Shown one piece after another: positions 32,111 to 42,500 of a stretch of 64,000 nt of DNA (within the stretch, counting starts at the first letter, position 1; each line of letters begins with the position of its first letter). Position numbers and translations under genes: made by a program. This DNA comes from Brachypterus glaber (lineage: Eukaryota > Arthropoda > Insecta > Coleoptera > Kateretidae): NCBI GenBank assembly GCA_958510825.1, contig OY294046.1, positions 7,452,049 to 7,516,048 on the forward strand. The letters run 5' to 3'. The notes beneath the pieces are model-generated. The model was not told the DNA's origin, did no database searches, and worked only from the letters and a program-made list of their open reading frames with translations.

Positions 32111-32367
32111 ATTAAACGAACGCGGTCTTTCTACAAATGAATCTATCCGGCAAATGGGATAGTCTACATGAAGTGTACGGCATAAGAATAACCAAACGGA
32201 GAAAACTTTTACGGACGAAAAACATTTTTCCTACGACCGCCTATGAAAGCGACAAATTTTACACGATTTAGAGAGTAAATAAATAATTTGGAAAAGCAAA
32301 GCTACCATAAATTGTTTTATAAACGTTTTATTGACGTTTTTCTGCTATTTCTTCATGTATATATAAC

Positions 32368-33082
32368 ACAGGCCCACAAAATAAAAAAAGTGGTCTGTGC
32401 TGGGGTTGAGACCCACCTACTCTTATGTATTTTGGGATGCTGAACACGAATCTGTCATAAAAAAGGCACTTCATGAGCTCATTTCTTTGCTACACTGAAA
32501 AAACTGTTTAAATGGTAAAATTTCATATTATTTCAGTGTAACAAAAAAATGAGCCATTGCAGTGCATTTTTTATGACAGATTCTTGTTCACCATCTCAAA
32601 ATACATAAGAATAGGTGGGTCTAAACCCCAGCACAGACCACTCTTTTTTTTGTGGCCCCAGACAGTTTTTCCAGTGTAGAAAAAAATGAGCCTATAAAGT
32701 GCCTTTTTTATGACAGATTTGTGTTCAGCATCCCAAAATACATAAGAATAGGTGGGTCTCAACCCCGGCACAGACGAGTATTTTTTTTTTGGGCCCATAA
32801 TGTTTTTTCAGTGTAGAAAAAAAATGAGCCGATGAAGTGCCTTTTTTATGACAGATTCGTGTTCAGCATCCCAAAATACATAAGAATCCGTGGGTCTTAA
32901 CCACAGTACAGACCACTTTTTTGTGTCGGTCCAGGCAGTTTTTTCAGTGTAGAAACAAAATAAGCCCACGAAGTGCCTTTTTTATGACAGGTTCGTATTC
33001 AGCATCCCAAAATACATAAGAATAGTTAGGTCTCAACCCCAGCACAGCCCACTTTTTTTCTTTTGTGGGCCTGTGTTATTTT
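32368..33082. repeat. Satellite-like tandem array, about 135-bp unit, bounded by inverted ends
   Basis: Four direct units from about 32531, 32676, 32813 and 32948 each carry ATGAGCC, TTTTTTATGACAGATTC, TCCCAAAATACATAAGAAT and CAGTGTAGAAA. A fifth unit at 32368-32508 is inverted. The outer ends CAGGCCCACAAAA and TTTTGTGGGCCTG are inverted repeats. The unit contains CACTGAAAAAACTG, a terminus seen in nearby MITEs. Confidence 0.8.
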
Positions 33083-34374
33083 TCCACTTTTCTCCTTTTT
33101 TATTAGTTACGTTAATTCTGAATAATAAAACGTTTTAATTTTAATAAGATAACGATAATTTAAGTGAAGAAAACATAAATAATTTTAACTGTCAAAGTCT
33201 AATCTAAGAAAACAAACAAAAGAGACCAAGGTAAACTTGCATTGGTTTATCACGGTTGACGCATACAAATTAGAGAAATTTTACAAAACTGCAACTAAAT
33301 TATTTATTTTTCTGTAAAGTACTGCAGGTCTATGGTGTTTTTTAAATATTAACTTTATTAAAAAATTTAATAATTTTAAATAATGATAATTATGTTTATT
33401 GTTATTTACAGAAAATATTTGTTTTAAATAATTTAACTTTTGTTGGGGTCCTAGAAAAAATAGTGTACATAACTTTTCAGCATGTATCTTTCTTTCGCTC
33501 ATGCGAGATTTTTTCTACGACCTAGTTAGTAGTAAGTGCTTATTTTCCACCTGTTGCCTATGGCAGCGGCTAAAAAGTGACAGTTGATTTTATATATCCG
33601 CTGTCAGAGAACTAGTAAACGTCAGACACAATCTGTCAAATTGAAAAATCATTTTAAGACTATTTTTGAGTTGTTTTAATGTCATACTAAGTAAAAATTA
33701 ATGTAGAATACTTATGTAAAAATACGCTTTGCGAGTCGTTTTTTAGATCTGGACGCGTGTTTAAATATCGCGCTTATGAAACTAGTATTTTAATATACTT
33801 TTATTGGTATTAGGTTTTTTTACTTTTGAGATTTATAACTGAAAAGGTGACGGTGTTCATTTTGGAAAGGCTTACTCTAGTATTTTTTGACCACCGTTGC
33901 AGTAATTTCGTAGATTTTCTAGTTGCCGGGAAATTCACATGACATTGGAAAACTAACCAGTAGATTTAAAACCCTTTTAAGTTGTTGCCTTTTTTACGGT
34001 AGCAAAGAACATACGTTGTAAGAGTCTCTAAATTTCACGTAATCGATTTTTATCCAAAAGCGTTTAAATTATAAAATGCTGAGGTATAATAATTTGAAGG
34101 ATTACCCACAGTTATTAAGGAGATTTTTCTACAGATTGAAGTATAGCAAACTTTTTTCTCATTTTGCTTTTCCCACTAACAATTTATCACTGACAAAGTA
34201 ATTAAGTTTTTTTTATAATATTTTAGAGAACTTTTTATATGAAAGCTCGTAGGCCCCCAGCCAGGTAGTCTAAGAGCTGGTAAACATTTTTATTTCATCA
34301 TTTTCTCGGGCTGTATTATTTATATGCCTTAAAGTATATTCAAATTAGGCTTTTTTAAAATTACCAGGTATTAA
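33083..34374. other. Intergenic, nothing recognised
   Basis: AT-rich, with no supported exon, RNA gene or repeat boundary. Confidence 0.4.
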
Positions 34375-34990
34375 GGTTTATTTTTTTAAGGTATAGTTAT
34401 TTTAAACCTTCCCGCTTTAATCAATCTCGAAATTACCAACGTAAGATACGCATGCGTCGTAAGCGAAATGACTAGGCCCAATTTACATAACCATAAAACG
34501 TTGAAGTGCCATTAACGAGAAAAAAAACAATGGTTTATTCCTCTATATTATTGGAATAAAAGCGATTTTATAAGCAAATTTTGTTTCTAAAGGAATACAA
34601 AAGTGTTTTTAGCAACAGCTTTGTCAATTCTCTTTTTTTACATCAAAACATCATAAAAACAAAGTAAACAAAAATTATAAATGTTGGTTATTTTGACATC
34701 AACTAACTAATAACTCTTTTCTCTAGTATACGCATACCGTTAATATAAAGTATCGCCAACATCTCGGTTTGTTTGTAAACAAATAGTAGGTATATTCAGG
34801 CCTGAACAATAACAATAACAAATGTATATGTTGGCTACGTTTTTGTCAGTTTTTACAAATGCAATGCCTATTCTAGAGAGAAGAGTTATTAGTTCGTTGT
34901 TCAAAACAAGCCACATGCTTCAGTGTAAATCGCACTTTGTGGAGTATTTAGCGGCAAATTTAAAATAACTATACCTTAAAAAAATAAACT
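34375..34990. mobile_element. Element with 30-bp inverted repeats, hosting MITE family L
   Basis: GTTTATTTTTTTAAGGTATA at 34376 and its inverse ending at 34990 match perfectly for about 30 bp. The interior is non-coding and includes a family L MITE. Confidence 0.65.
34698..34901. mobile_element. MITE family L, copy 1
   Basis: The termini AACTAATAACTCTT...CTAG and CTAGAGAGAAGAGTTATTAG are inverted. The core TATAAAGTATCGCCAACATC, shared nearly unchanged with 58145-58400, includes TATTCAGGCCTGAACAATAA. Confidence 0.75.
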
Positions 34991-35418
34991 TTAGATCTGG
35001 CTACTTTGGGATCTTATACAAAATAACAGTAATTTTCTATCAAATCTTGAACGTTTGTTTGTGTTTTTGTTACACAATGAAGTATTTCTAAAACAGAAAG
35101 TTGAGTACCTGAATGATAATAAAATTAAAAGCGTTTAATGTCACTCATCCTGCAGGAATCCTAATATAAAGTAAATATTTAATTTAAGATTCGGTAAGGT
35201 AAGGTAATATATAGTAATCGAAATAACAAAAAGCCAGAAACACAGAAAACACATATGTACCAAATAAACTAATAAGTAAAGAATGACGGGATCTCGTGGA
35301 ATGCTTATTTGCAACGCACTTAACAATTTTTGGGAATCGCGCCTTGTTTATTTCTTACGGACCACTAGCAGATTTGTGAGTTATTATTTTTCGGTAAATA
35401 GGGATAAATCAGTTTATG
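34991..35418. other. Intergenic before the LTR element
   Basis: Non-coding. GGTAAGGTAAGGTAA at about 35193 echoes a similar run at 45676 beyond the retrotransposon. Confidence 0.4.
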
Positions 35419-35422
35419 ACAA
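35419..35422. repeat. 4-bp target-site duplication (left) of LTR element
   Basis: ACAA, repeated at 45581-45584 directly after the 3' LTR. Confidence 0.7.
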
Positions 35423-35508
35423 TGTAACGACATAAATCGTCACTTTGTAATATAGCAAGGGTTAATTGAACTATTCGTTTACTTACGTTGTAATTTGTGT
35501 TTATTTTG

Positions 35509-35519
35509 TATATAAATAG
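35509..35519 (+). promoter_or_regulatory. LTR TATA box
   Basis: TATATAAATAG, about 86 bp into the LTR. A start site is expected about 30 bp downstream, near 35540-35550. Confidence 0.6.
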
Positions 35520-35642
35520 TTACGTACGTACAGAACTATTTTGTATCTGGGACTATTTTGTAGCAGGAACTGAATTCTAACCATATGAGTCTCTATTCCA
35601 TAGTTCTACCTGAAAATAACATAAAGAAAACATAATTAGAAT

Positions 35643-35939
35643 ATGATTTTTAATAATAAAGAATCATATGACTTATTTCTCTATAGTGCATTTGTCTATG
35701 GACTTACCTGGTTTTTATATGTTTCAGAGTCTATTGAGGGTTGGATTTCACTGGCTTTCACCTGTAGCTTGTCTCTCTTGTGGAAAGTTGTGTATGATTA
35801 TCCCTTCGGGATAATCCAGAATTTGTTGAAAATAGTTTGCTGGAACTGCTCACTTAGATTCAGTATTTTGTTTATACTTAGTTCACAGGACACTGAGTAT
35901 TCTGTTCGTATTTTTATTAGTTTTGCTGATAAACAATAA
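35643..35939 (+). CDS. LTR-internal ORF A, hydrophobic, 98 aa
   Basis: The 98-codon frame lies wholly within the 5' LTR, in the same sense as gag, and an identical copy exists in the 3' LTR. The protein is rich in F, L, I, W and Y. LFLYSAFVYGLTWFLYV (about residues 11-27), WISLAFTCSLSLLW (about 34-47) and FSILFILSS (about 73-81) could be membrane segments. I recognise no family. It would sit in the 5' leader of the genomic RNA, upstream of gag. It could be a real accessory protein, a translated upstream ORF, or chance; its length is unlikely by chance in DNA this AT-rich, but not impossible. Confidence 0.4.
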   Translation: MIFNNKESYDLFLYSAFVYGLTWFLYVSESIEGWISLAFTCSLSLLWKVVYDYPFGIIQNLLKIVCWNCSLRFSILFILSSQDTEYSVRIFISFADKQ

Positions 35940-36083
35940 GTATTGTTTATATTTGTTTCTTAGAGTAATATTTTGAGGTTAGATATCACTAATACAGATT
36001 TATTAGGAAATAGTCTTTTTGGTTGTTATCTTTGGTGTCGTTTCAGTTACCTTTATTAGGAATCCTATACGGTAAAACTGTAG

Positions 36084-36377
36084 TTGATAATGACTTGCAT
36101 AGATGTCGCTAATAGTTCAGAAATAGGATTTTATTCACCTGAAGGGTTCATACCGGTTGATAAGGTCGATTTTCGCTCTTTCTTGATGAACTCTGTACAA
36201 TGGTGGTCTCATTTTGACGAGTGTTTATTTTCTGTAATCATCGAAGTAATCCTTCATGTATTTTTATTTAAAGTTAGTGAAAATGAATATTTAAACAATG
36301 CGGAAGATATTGTAACTGTTATTTTTTTACAATTACGCACCTATAACGTTTCGATGGACATCGAAGACTTAGAATGA
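36084..36377 (+). CDS. LTR-internal ORF B, acidic, 97 aa
   Basis: A second same-strand ORF, 144 bp after ORF A and also duplicated in the 3' LTR. It has an acidic character, with YSPEGFIPVDKVDFRSF near residue 18, a hydrophobic stretch LFSVIIEVILHVFLF near residue 48, and an acidic end MDIEDLE. No family recognised. The stop codon is followed at once by GAC|GTAAGT, a strong splice-donor match at 36381, so it might be an exon of a spliced message. Function unknown. Confidence 0.4.
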   Translation: MIMTCIDVANSSEIGFYSPEGFIPVDKVDFRSFLMNSVQWWSHFDECLFSVIIEVILHVFLFKVSENEYLNNAEDIVTVIFLQLRTYNVSMDIEDLE

Positions 36378-36380
36378 GAC

Positions 36381-36386
36381 GTAAGT
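36381..36386 (+). promoter_or_regulatory. Candidate splice donor after LTR ORF B
   Basis: GAC|GTAAGT just after the ORF B stop. Pyrimidine-rich acceptor-like sites TTTTTCTCAG and TTTTTTTTTCAG lie downstream of the LTR at about 37600 and 37640, before gag. A splice removing part of the leader is possible but unproven. Confidence 0.35.
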
Positions 36387-37529
36387 TAAGTTTTTCTGTT
36401 TCTTAGAATATTTCTGACATATAATTATTGTTTTAGCACCATTATTACCATTAATTAAGCACAATCACTAGACCATTAATTACTCACCATTTCTATACCA
36501 TTAATATGGAATTATATTAATTTAAGTTGAAGTTTATTTTGGTATATTTGATATACAAGTTCTCCGCATGGAGTGATGTTCTGTTGGAACATGGTTCTGT
36601 ATTTTTCGGCATAGATAAATTCTATATGACCGTCTAGCAGACAATTTTATATTGGACATAATTTTCAAAAGCATATTTAATCCCGGACAACATTTTCAAT
36701 CGTACATTTTATCCTGGAAGATAATTTTTCCAAAGTAGATGGGACAGCCTATATTTTTTTCTTCTTTCATTTGAGAAATGAATTCATCAGCATAGGGGAG
36801 ACTTGCACAGATGGAGACGATGGAATTCATACCTCATGGATTTTGCAGAAACCAGCTAAGTACTCATTCTGAAAACTTTTGAAAGCAATATTTCATATTT
36901 TTAAATTCTTTTATTTCAATATTCTTATAACTGTAAACTTTATCAGATCTGATATAGTATTGATTAATACTATATGCCCTTCTGGCTTTTGTTCAATTTT
37001 AGGTACTTATTTTTTTTAAAACATTTAATCTCATTTATTAATTATTAAATATCATACTTTTGATTAAATGATTTCTAATTTAAGCATGACTTTTATACAC
37101 TGCAAGAAATGATTGTTGTTTACATACATTTCTTGGTGCTTGCTGAACTTCATGTTTTCTTTATACATTTAAGTCGAATGATTTCTGAATTTAGTAATTT
37201 TTATTAAGATTTCTTTAATTATATCTTAATATAATTACACATATTTTTTATATATATTAATACATTACTTGATGTGCTTTCATTAAGTTTATTTATAATA
37301 AATTTCTCAAATGAATTATCTTATTTTATTTAGAGGTTATATTTTCTCAAACTGAAAAGCTTAAGTATTTACACTAGGTTGTTACTTACCTAAAGGAGTA
37401 AAAGCTAAAGTAACTGGCGCCCCTAACAACATTAATCAATTCTTTCTATTTTTCCCTTGCCCATACCCATTGCTCCGCTGTCAAAACTAGCCGTTGGCAG
37501 TGAACGTATTAATTACGGTACACTAATAT

Positions 37530-37547
37530 TGGCGCCCAAGAACGTGG
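37530..37547 (+). promoter_or_regulatory. Primer-binding site
   Basis: TGGCGCCCAAGAACGTGG starts 7 bases after the LTR. The first bases are complementary to a tRNA 3' end ...GGGCGCCA, as in Lys-tRNA-primed elements. The priming tRNA is an inference. Confidence 0.65.
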
Positions 37548-38129
37548 TATTTGGATAGATAGAACACTTGTTTTTTTAATTTTACTCCATTTTTCTCAGT
37601 GTATTTTTTGTAAAAATCTAAAGCTTATTTTTTTTTTCAGTGTAACTTAAAGTTCATTTTGAGAAAAACTACATATAACTGTTGAATAAAATATTTTTTG
37701 TTGAAAATTAAGTCAAATTAGAGTTAATCTGATAAGATATATCAGATATGTGTTTTTTATGTTTTTTCTGAATTTTATGGAATAACATGGAATAGAGAAA
37801 TTTTGGCGTGGGTTCAGTTTTTCTAGAAATTATCTTTTATTCAATAGAAATAAATGGATAATAGGGTATTTATTTATGCGAAGGATATGAATAAATATTA
37901 GCTAATTTTGTAGTTTTGGAGACTATTTATAATTATTAATTTGTCCAATTGAGATAAATAATAATTTAGTATTTTTTTGACATATTTGGGAAATTTTCCA
38001 AAGTATGCAAAAACTTTGTTGAACAGTGTACACAAAAAAAAAATAATTTGTGGTACAGTATAAATATTTTATTAATAAAATAAATATTTTAAGTAAATTA
38101 AATTTAAATTTTGAAAATAAATATTCAAA
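37548..38129 (+). other. Leader between PBS and gag
   Basis: About 580 bp, AT-rich, without an ORF. It includes two pyrimidine-tract AG sites near 37600 and 37640. Confidence 0.6.
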
Positions 38130-39542
38130 ATGGAAGATTTAGATAAAATGGAAATTAGATTTTTGACTGCAGAAATGGTAAATTATGAACTTCGTATAAG
38201 ACATTTAACAGCAAAAAATAATAGAGCATCTAGAATTAAAGTTTTAGGTAGAGCCATAGCTAGGGAAGATCCTAAAGTAAAATATGTAGATCCGACTTTT
38301 AATTTTAACAGTGAAGTGGAAAATATTAATAGAATTTTAGATAGTATATCTTCAGAAATTGTAGAATATCATGGTGATTATAGTTTAGCTGATTTAAGAA
38401 AATTAAAAACTTATTTAGTACATGTAACAAATCGTCTGCAACGTTTTCCTGAAGTAGAAGAAAATAAAGTTAGACGTATTCAATTTTTAGAAATAACAAA
38501 AGCAACTTGTTTAGAAATAGAAGCAGATATTTTAGATCTTTATGAAAAATCTGGTAAAAATTCAGATCTTACTCAAGTAAATAATAATATTTCATTACAT
38601 AATAGTACACAGTTTAGTCCTAATGTTTCTAGTAAAAAAGATAATGATTATTTAAAATCAGTACCAGTTTATAAATGGAATATTAATTTTGATGGAAAGT
38701 CTAATGTTTTAAATTTTATTGAGCAAGTTGAATATATGAAAATAAGTAGAAATGTTACAGACGAAATGTTATTTAAATCCGCATATGACTTATTCAAAGA
38801 ACCAGCATTGTCATGGTTTCTCTCAATTAAAGATAATTTAAATTCGTGGTCTCAAATAATTCAAGCATTAAAAAAAGATTTTCTTCCAGCTAACATAGAT
38901 GATAGAACATGGGATGATATCCGTTCTAGATATCAAAATCCCGATGAATCTATCGCAATTTTTATAGGTGCTATGGAAACCTTGTTTAAACGTTTAATTC
39001 ATGCTGCAAGTTTATATACTAGACTTAAGACGATTAGAGAAAGAATATTACCACATTATTTTACACCATTATCACTTATAGAAATAAATGATTTAGAAGA
39101 TTTAAAAGACAGTTGTAAAAGAATAGATGAAGCTTATCAATTAAAACAAAAGAGCATAGCAGGTAAAAGTGTGGCAAAAAATAAAGCAGTTAATAAAGTA
39201 AATGTCCTAAGTTCGGATATAAATCAAAATTTTAGTAGTAAATGTAATTGTAGTCATAATACCACAGTGTCCAAACTTACCCCATCTTCCTCTACTCGTC
39301 AAAGTTCAGTATGTAATAGTAGTCAAGTTTCTCAAATTAGTCAAAGTACCAATCAAAGCTTTAATAATACACAGAATAGTAGTAATAGTAGTAATAATAA
39401 AAGTAGACAAGTAATTTGTTATAACTGTAACCAACCAAATCATATTTTTAGCAAATGTTTAGCTAAAAGAACAAAGTTTTGTTATAAATGTGGATATAAA
39501 GATGTAGTTTTTAAAAATTGCCCTTCCTGTACAAAAAACTAA
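38130..39542 (+). CDS. gag: Gag polyprotein, 470 aa
   Basis: Gag forms the virus-like particle and binds the RNA. ATG stands in a good context (CAAAATGG). Residues about 185-300 show the retrotransposon capsid domain: YKWNINFDGKSNVLNFIEQV, then ALSWFLSIKDNLNSW and LKKDFLP...RTWDDIRSRYQNPDESI. After a Ser/Asn-rich linker, the C terminus has one canonical zinc knuckle C-x2-C-x4-H-x4-C (CYNCNQPNHIFSKC). A second one has valine where histidine belongs (CYKCGYKDVVFKNC), followed by PSC. That second form may bind zinc through the extra cysteine instead. The ORF ends at TAA 39540-39542, directly after a slippery heptamer, so a fraction of ribosomes should enter pol. Unbroken. Confidence 0.93.
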   Translation: MEDLDKMEIRFLTAEMVNYELRIRHLTAKNNRASRIKVLGRAIAREDPKVKYVDPTFNFNSEVENINRILDSISSEIVEYHGDYSLADLRKLKTYLVHVTNRLQRFPEVEENKVRRIQFLEITKATCLEIEADILDLYEKSGKNSDLTQVNNNISLHNSTQFSPNVSSKKDNDYLKSVPVYKWNINFDGKSNVLNFIEQVEYMKISRNVTDEMLFKSAYDLFKEPALSWFLSIKDNLNSWSQIIQALKKDFLPANIDDRTWDDIRSRYQNPDESIAIFIGAMETLFKRLIHAASLYTRLKTIRERILPHYFTPLSLIEINDLEDLKDSCKRIDEAYQLKQKSIAGKSVAKNKAVNKVNVLSSDINQNFSSKCNCSHNTTVSKLTPSSSTRQSSVCNSSQVSQISQSTNQSFNNTQNSSNSSNNKSRQVICYNCNQPNHIFSKCLAKRTKFCYKCGYKDVVFKNCPSCTKN

Positions 39543-42500
39543 ATAGGAAAGTGGATGATTTTAGTCGGCATTCACTTAATAAAAAGGCTAAAAATAATAA
39601 TGACAGTCAGGTAAAAAAGGATAACAAAACTACTTTTTGTAAAAACATTTATTATAATAAAAATAATATCAATTCTTTACAAAAATCAAGTGTAACAGAA
39701 ACAAATAAACGATTTTATTTGAATGAATGGAAAGATTGGTTGGATAAAGTTAAAAATTTTTATAAACCGTATAGTTTGTCTGTAATTAATAAAAATTCTT
39801 TTATTAAATTACCTAGAGATAACCGTCCATATATTAAAGTAAATATTTTTGATAGAAATATAACAGCTTTGATTGATACAGGTGCAAATTGTTCAGTGGC
39901 TGGTGGTCACGCGATTAAAATTTTAGAGAAGTTTAATTTAAAAATTGATAAATGTCTTATACCGCATGTTACTACAGCTGATAAATCTAAACAGTTAGTA
40001 ACTGGTGTTGTTTATTTACCTATTAAAGTAGATAATGAAGTTAAGATTTTACAAGTCTTGGTTGTTCCTTCTTTGGAAACAAATTTTATTTTTGGTGTGA
40101 ATTTTTTACAATTGTTTTCTATGACTCTGGATTTTTCTGATGAATCTTGGAATAATAAAATTAATAATTTGAATGTGATCAGTAATAACAGTGATAGTCA
40201 GGATATAAATAAAGATAATTCAGTAGGCTTATGTGACTTGACAGACGAACAGAAAAAGATAGCAGATAAATTTGTTAGTTTATTTAAAGAATTATATAGC
40301 GAAAAAATAGGTAGAACAAATTTAATAGAACATGATATAGATACAGGAAATAATAAACCTTTTAAAATGCGTCAATATCCTTTGTCACCTTATTTAATAG
40401 AAATTTTACATAAAGAGTTAGATAAAATGTTAAAAGATGATATAGTTTCACCATCTTATTCTGATTTTAATTCACCAGTTTTATTAGTAAAAAAAGCTAA
40501 TGGTACATACCGTTTTTGTTTTGATGGACGTAAATTGAATTCTATTACAAAAGGTGATTCACATCCTTTACCAAGGATAGACTCCATTTTAAGTTTATTA
40601 GGCGATGCAAAATATATATCAAGTATAGATTTAAAAAATGCTTTTTGGCAGATTCCACTTACAAAAACTGCTAAAGAAAAAACTGCATTTTCCGTACCTG
40701 GTAGGGGACTATTTGAATTTAATGTAATGTGTTATGGACTCAAAAATGGAACACAAAGTCAGCAAAGATTAATGGATAAACTTTTTCCTTTCTCCTTTTA
40801 TCCAAATATATTTGTTTATATTGATGACATTATAATAGTATCAAAAACTTTTGAGGAACATATTAAATTACTTCAAATAGTACATGAAAAATTAAAATCT
40901 GCTAATCTTACAATAAATTTTGAAAAAAGTAATTTTTTTAGAAAATCACTTAAGTATTTAGGTTTTGTAATTGATAATTTTGGTTTAAGAACCGATCCGC
41001 AAAAAGTAGAAGCAATAATAAACTATCCTAGACCAACAAATAGTACAGAGATAAAACGATTTTTAGGTGTAGCTTCGTGGTATCGTAGATTTGTTAGGAA
41101 TTTTTCAACAATTGTTAGTCCATTAAATTCACTTTTAAAGGGCAAAGGTAAAAAACAAGCCATTAGTTGGAATACTGATGCAGAAAAAGCTTTTTTATTG
41201 TTGAAGGAATCTTTAATAAATGCTCCGGCTTTAGCAAGTCCCAATTTTTCTTTACCATTTGTTATACAATGTGATGCTTCTTTAGTTGGCCTCGGTTCCA
41301 TATTAACACAAACGCAAGATGGTCAAGAAAAAGTAATAGCTTATGCTAGTAGAGCTTTAACACGTAGTGAAATAAAATATTCTGTAGGTGAAAAGGAATG
41401 TTTAGCTGTTTTGTTTGCTATAGATAGGTTTAGACCATATATTGAAGGTGTTAAATTCACAGTAATTACAGATCATTCTTCATTAAAATATTTGAGTAAT
41501 ATGAAAGATCCCTCTGGTCGCTTGGCTAGATGGTCATTAAAATTACAGCAATATGATATGGATATTGTATATCGTAGAGGTAAATTAAATGTAGTAGCTG
41601 ATGGGTTATCCAGAGCTTTTGATAGAATAGAACCAGAAAAATCAATTTTTCCAGATGTAAATTTAATTAATTTTAATGTAAATGATTATAATAGTGATAA
41701 ATATTATATTCAGTTGAGGGAAAAAATTATTAAAAGTCCAGATTCATATCCGCAATTTAAAGTTATTGATGATAATATTTATAAGTTCATACCGACCAAG
41801 ACAAAAGTAAAAAGTAATATTATAGAGTGGAAATTGTTAGTGCCTCAAAAATGTCGTAAACAAGTACTAAAAGAATGTCATGACGATGTATTAGCTTCTC
41901 ATATGGGATTTTTTAAAACTTTTCATAGAATTTCAGAAACGTATTTTTGGCCAAAAATGCGTAAAGATATTTTAAAATATGTAAGATGTTGTAATATTTG
42001 TCAATCACAAAAAGTTAGTAATTCTGCACGTTTTGGATTGATGGGTCGTGAAAAAGAAGTAAATTATCCGTGGCAAGTTATTTCATGCGATTTGCAGGGA
42101 CCATTTCCCAGAAGTTCTAAAGGTTTTTGTTATCTTTTAGTTGTGTCAGACTGGTTTACAAAGTATACATTATTACATCCTTTGAGGGAAGCTACTGCAA
42201 ATGCAATATGTAAATTCATTGAGAATGAAGTTTTTTTAGTTTACGGAGTCTGTCAATTTTTAATTGTCGATAATGGAAAACAATTTGCTGGTAAAGTTTT
42301 TAAAAAATTAGCAGATGAATATAATGTACAGAAAATTTGGTTTAATGCACTTTACCATAGTCAAAATAATCCGACGGAAAGGCAACATCGCACAATTTCT
42401 ACTGCTATAAGATCATATATAAAAGATAATCAAAAAGAATGGTGTAAAAATTTAGCAAAAATAGGTCTAGCTTTACGAACGTCTGTAAATGAAGTTACGG

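Larger units (their letters stand above)
35423..37522 (+). repeat. 5' LTR (2100 bp)
   Basis: Begins TGTAACGACATAAATCGTC and ends ATTACGGTACA. It is long for an insect gypsy LTR. A TATA box lies at 35509-35519 and an AATAAA at 37297-37302. If transcription starts near 35540, U3 is short and almost all of the LTR, including two ORFs, is in the RNA leader. Confidence 0.95.

Noticed and set aside
41023..41301. 92-codon minus-strand ORF inside pol
   Set aside because: Lies opposite the conserved RT/RNase H coding sequence.
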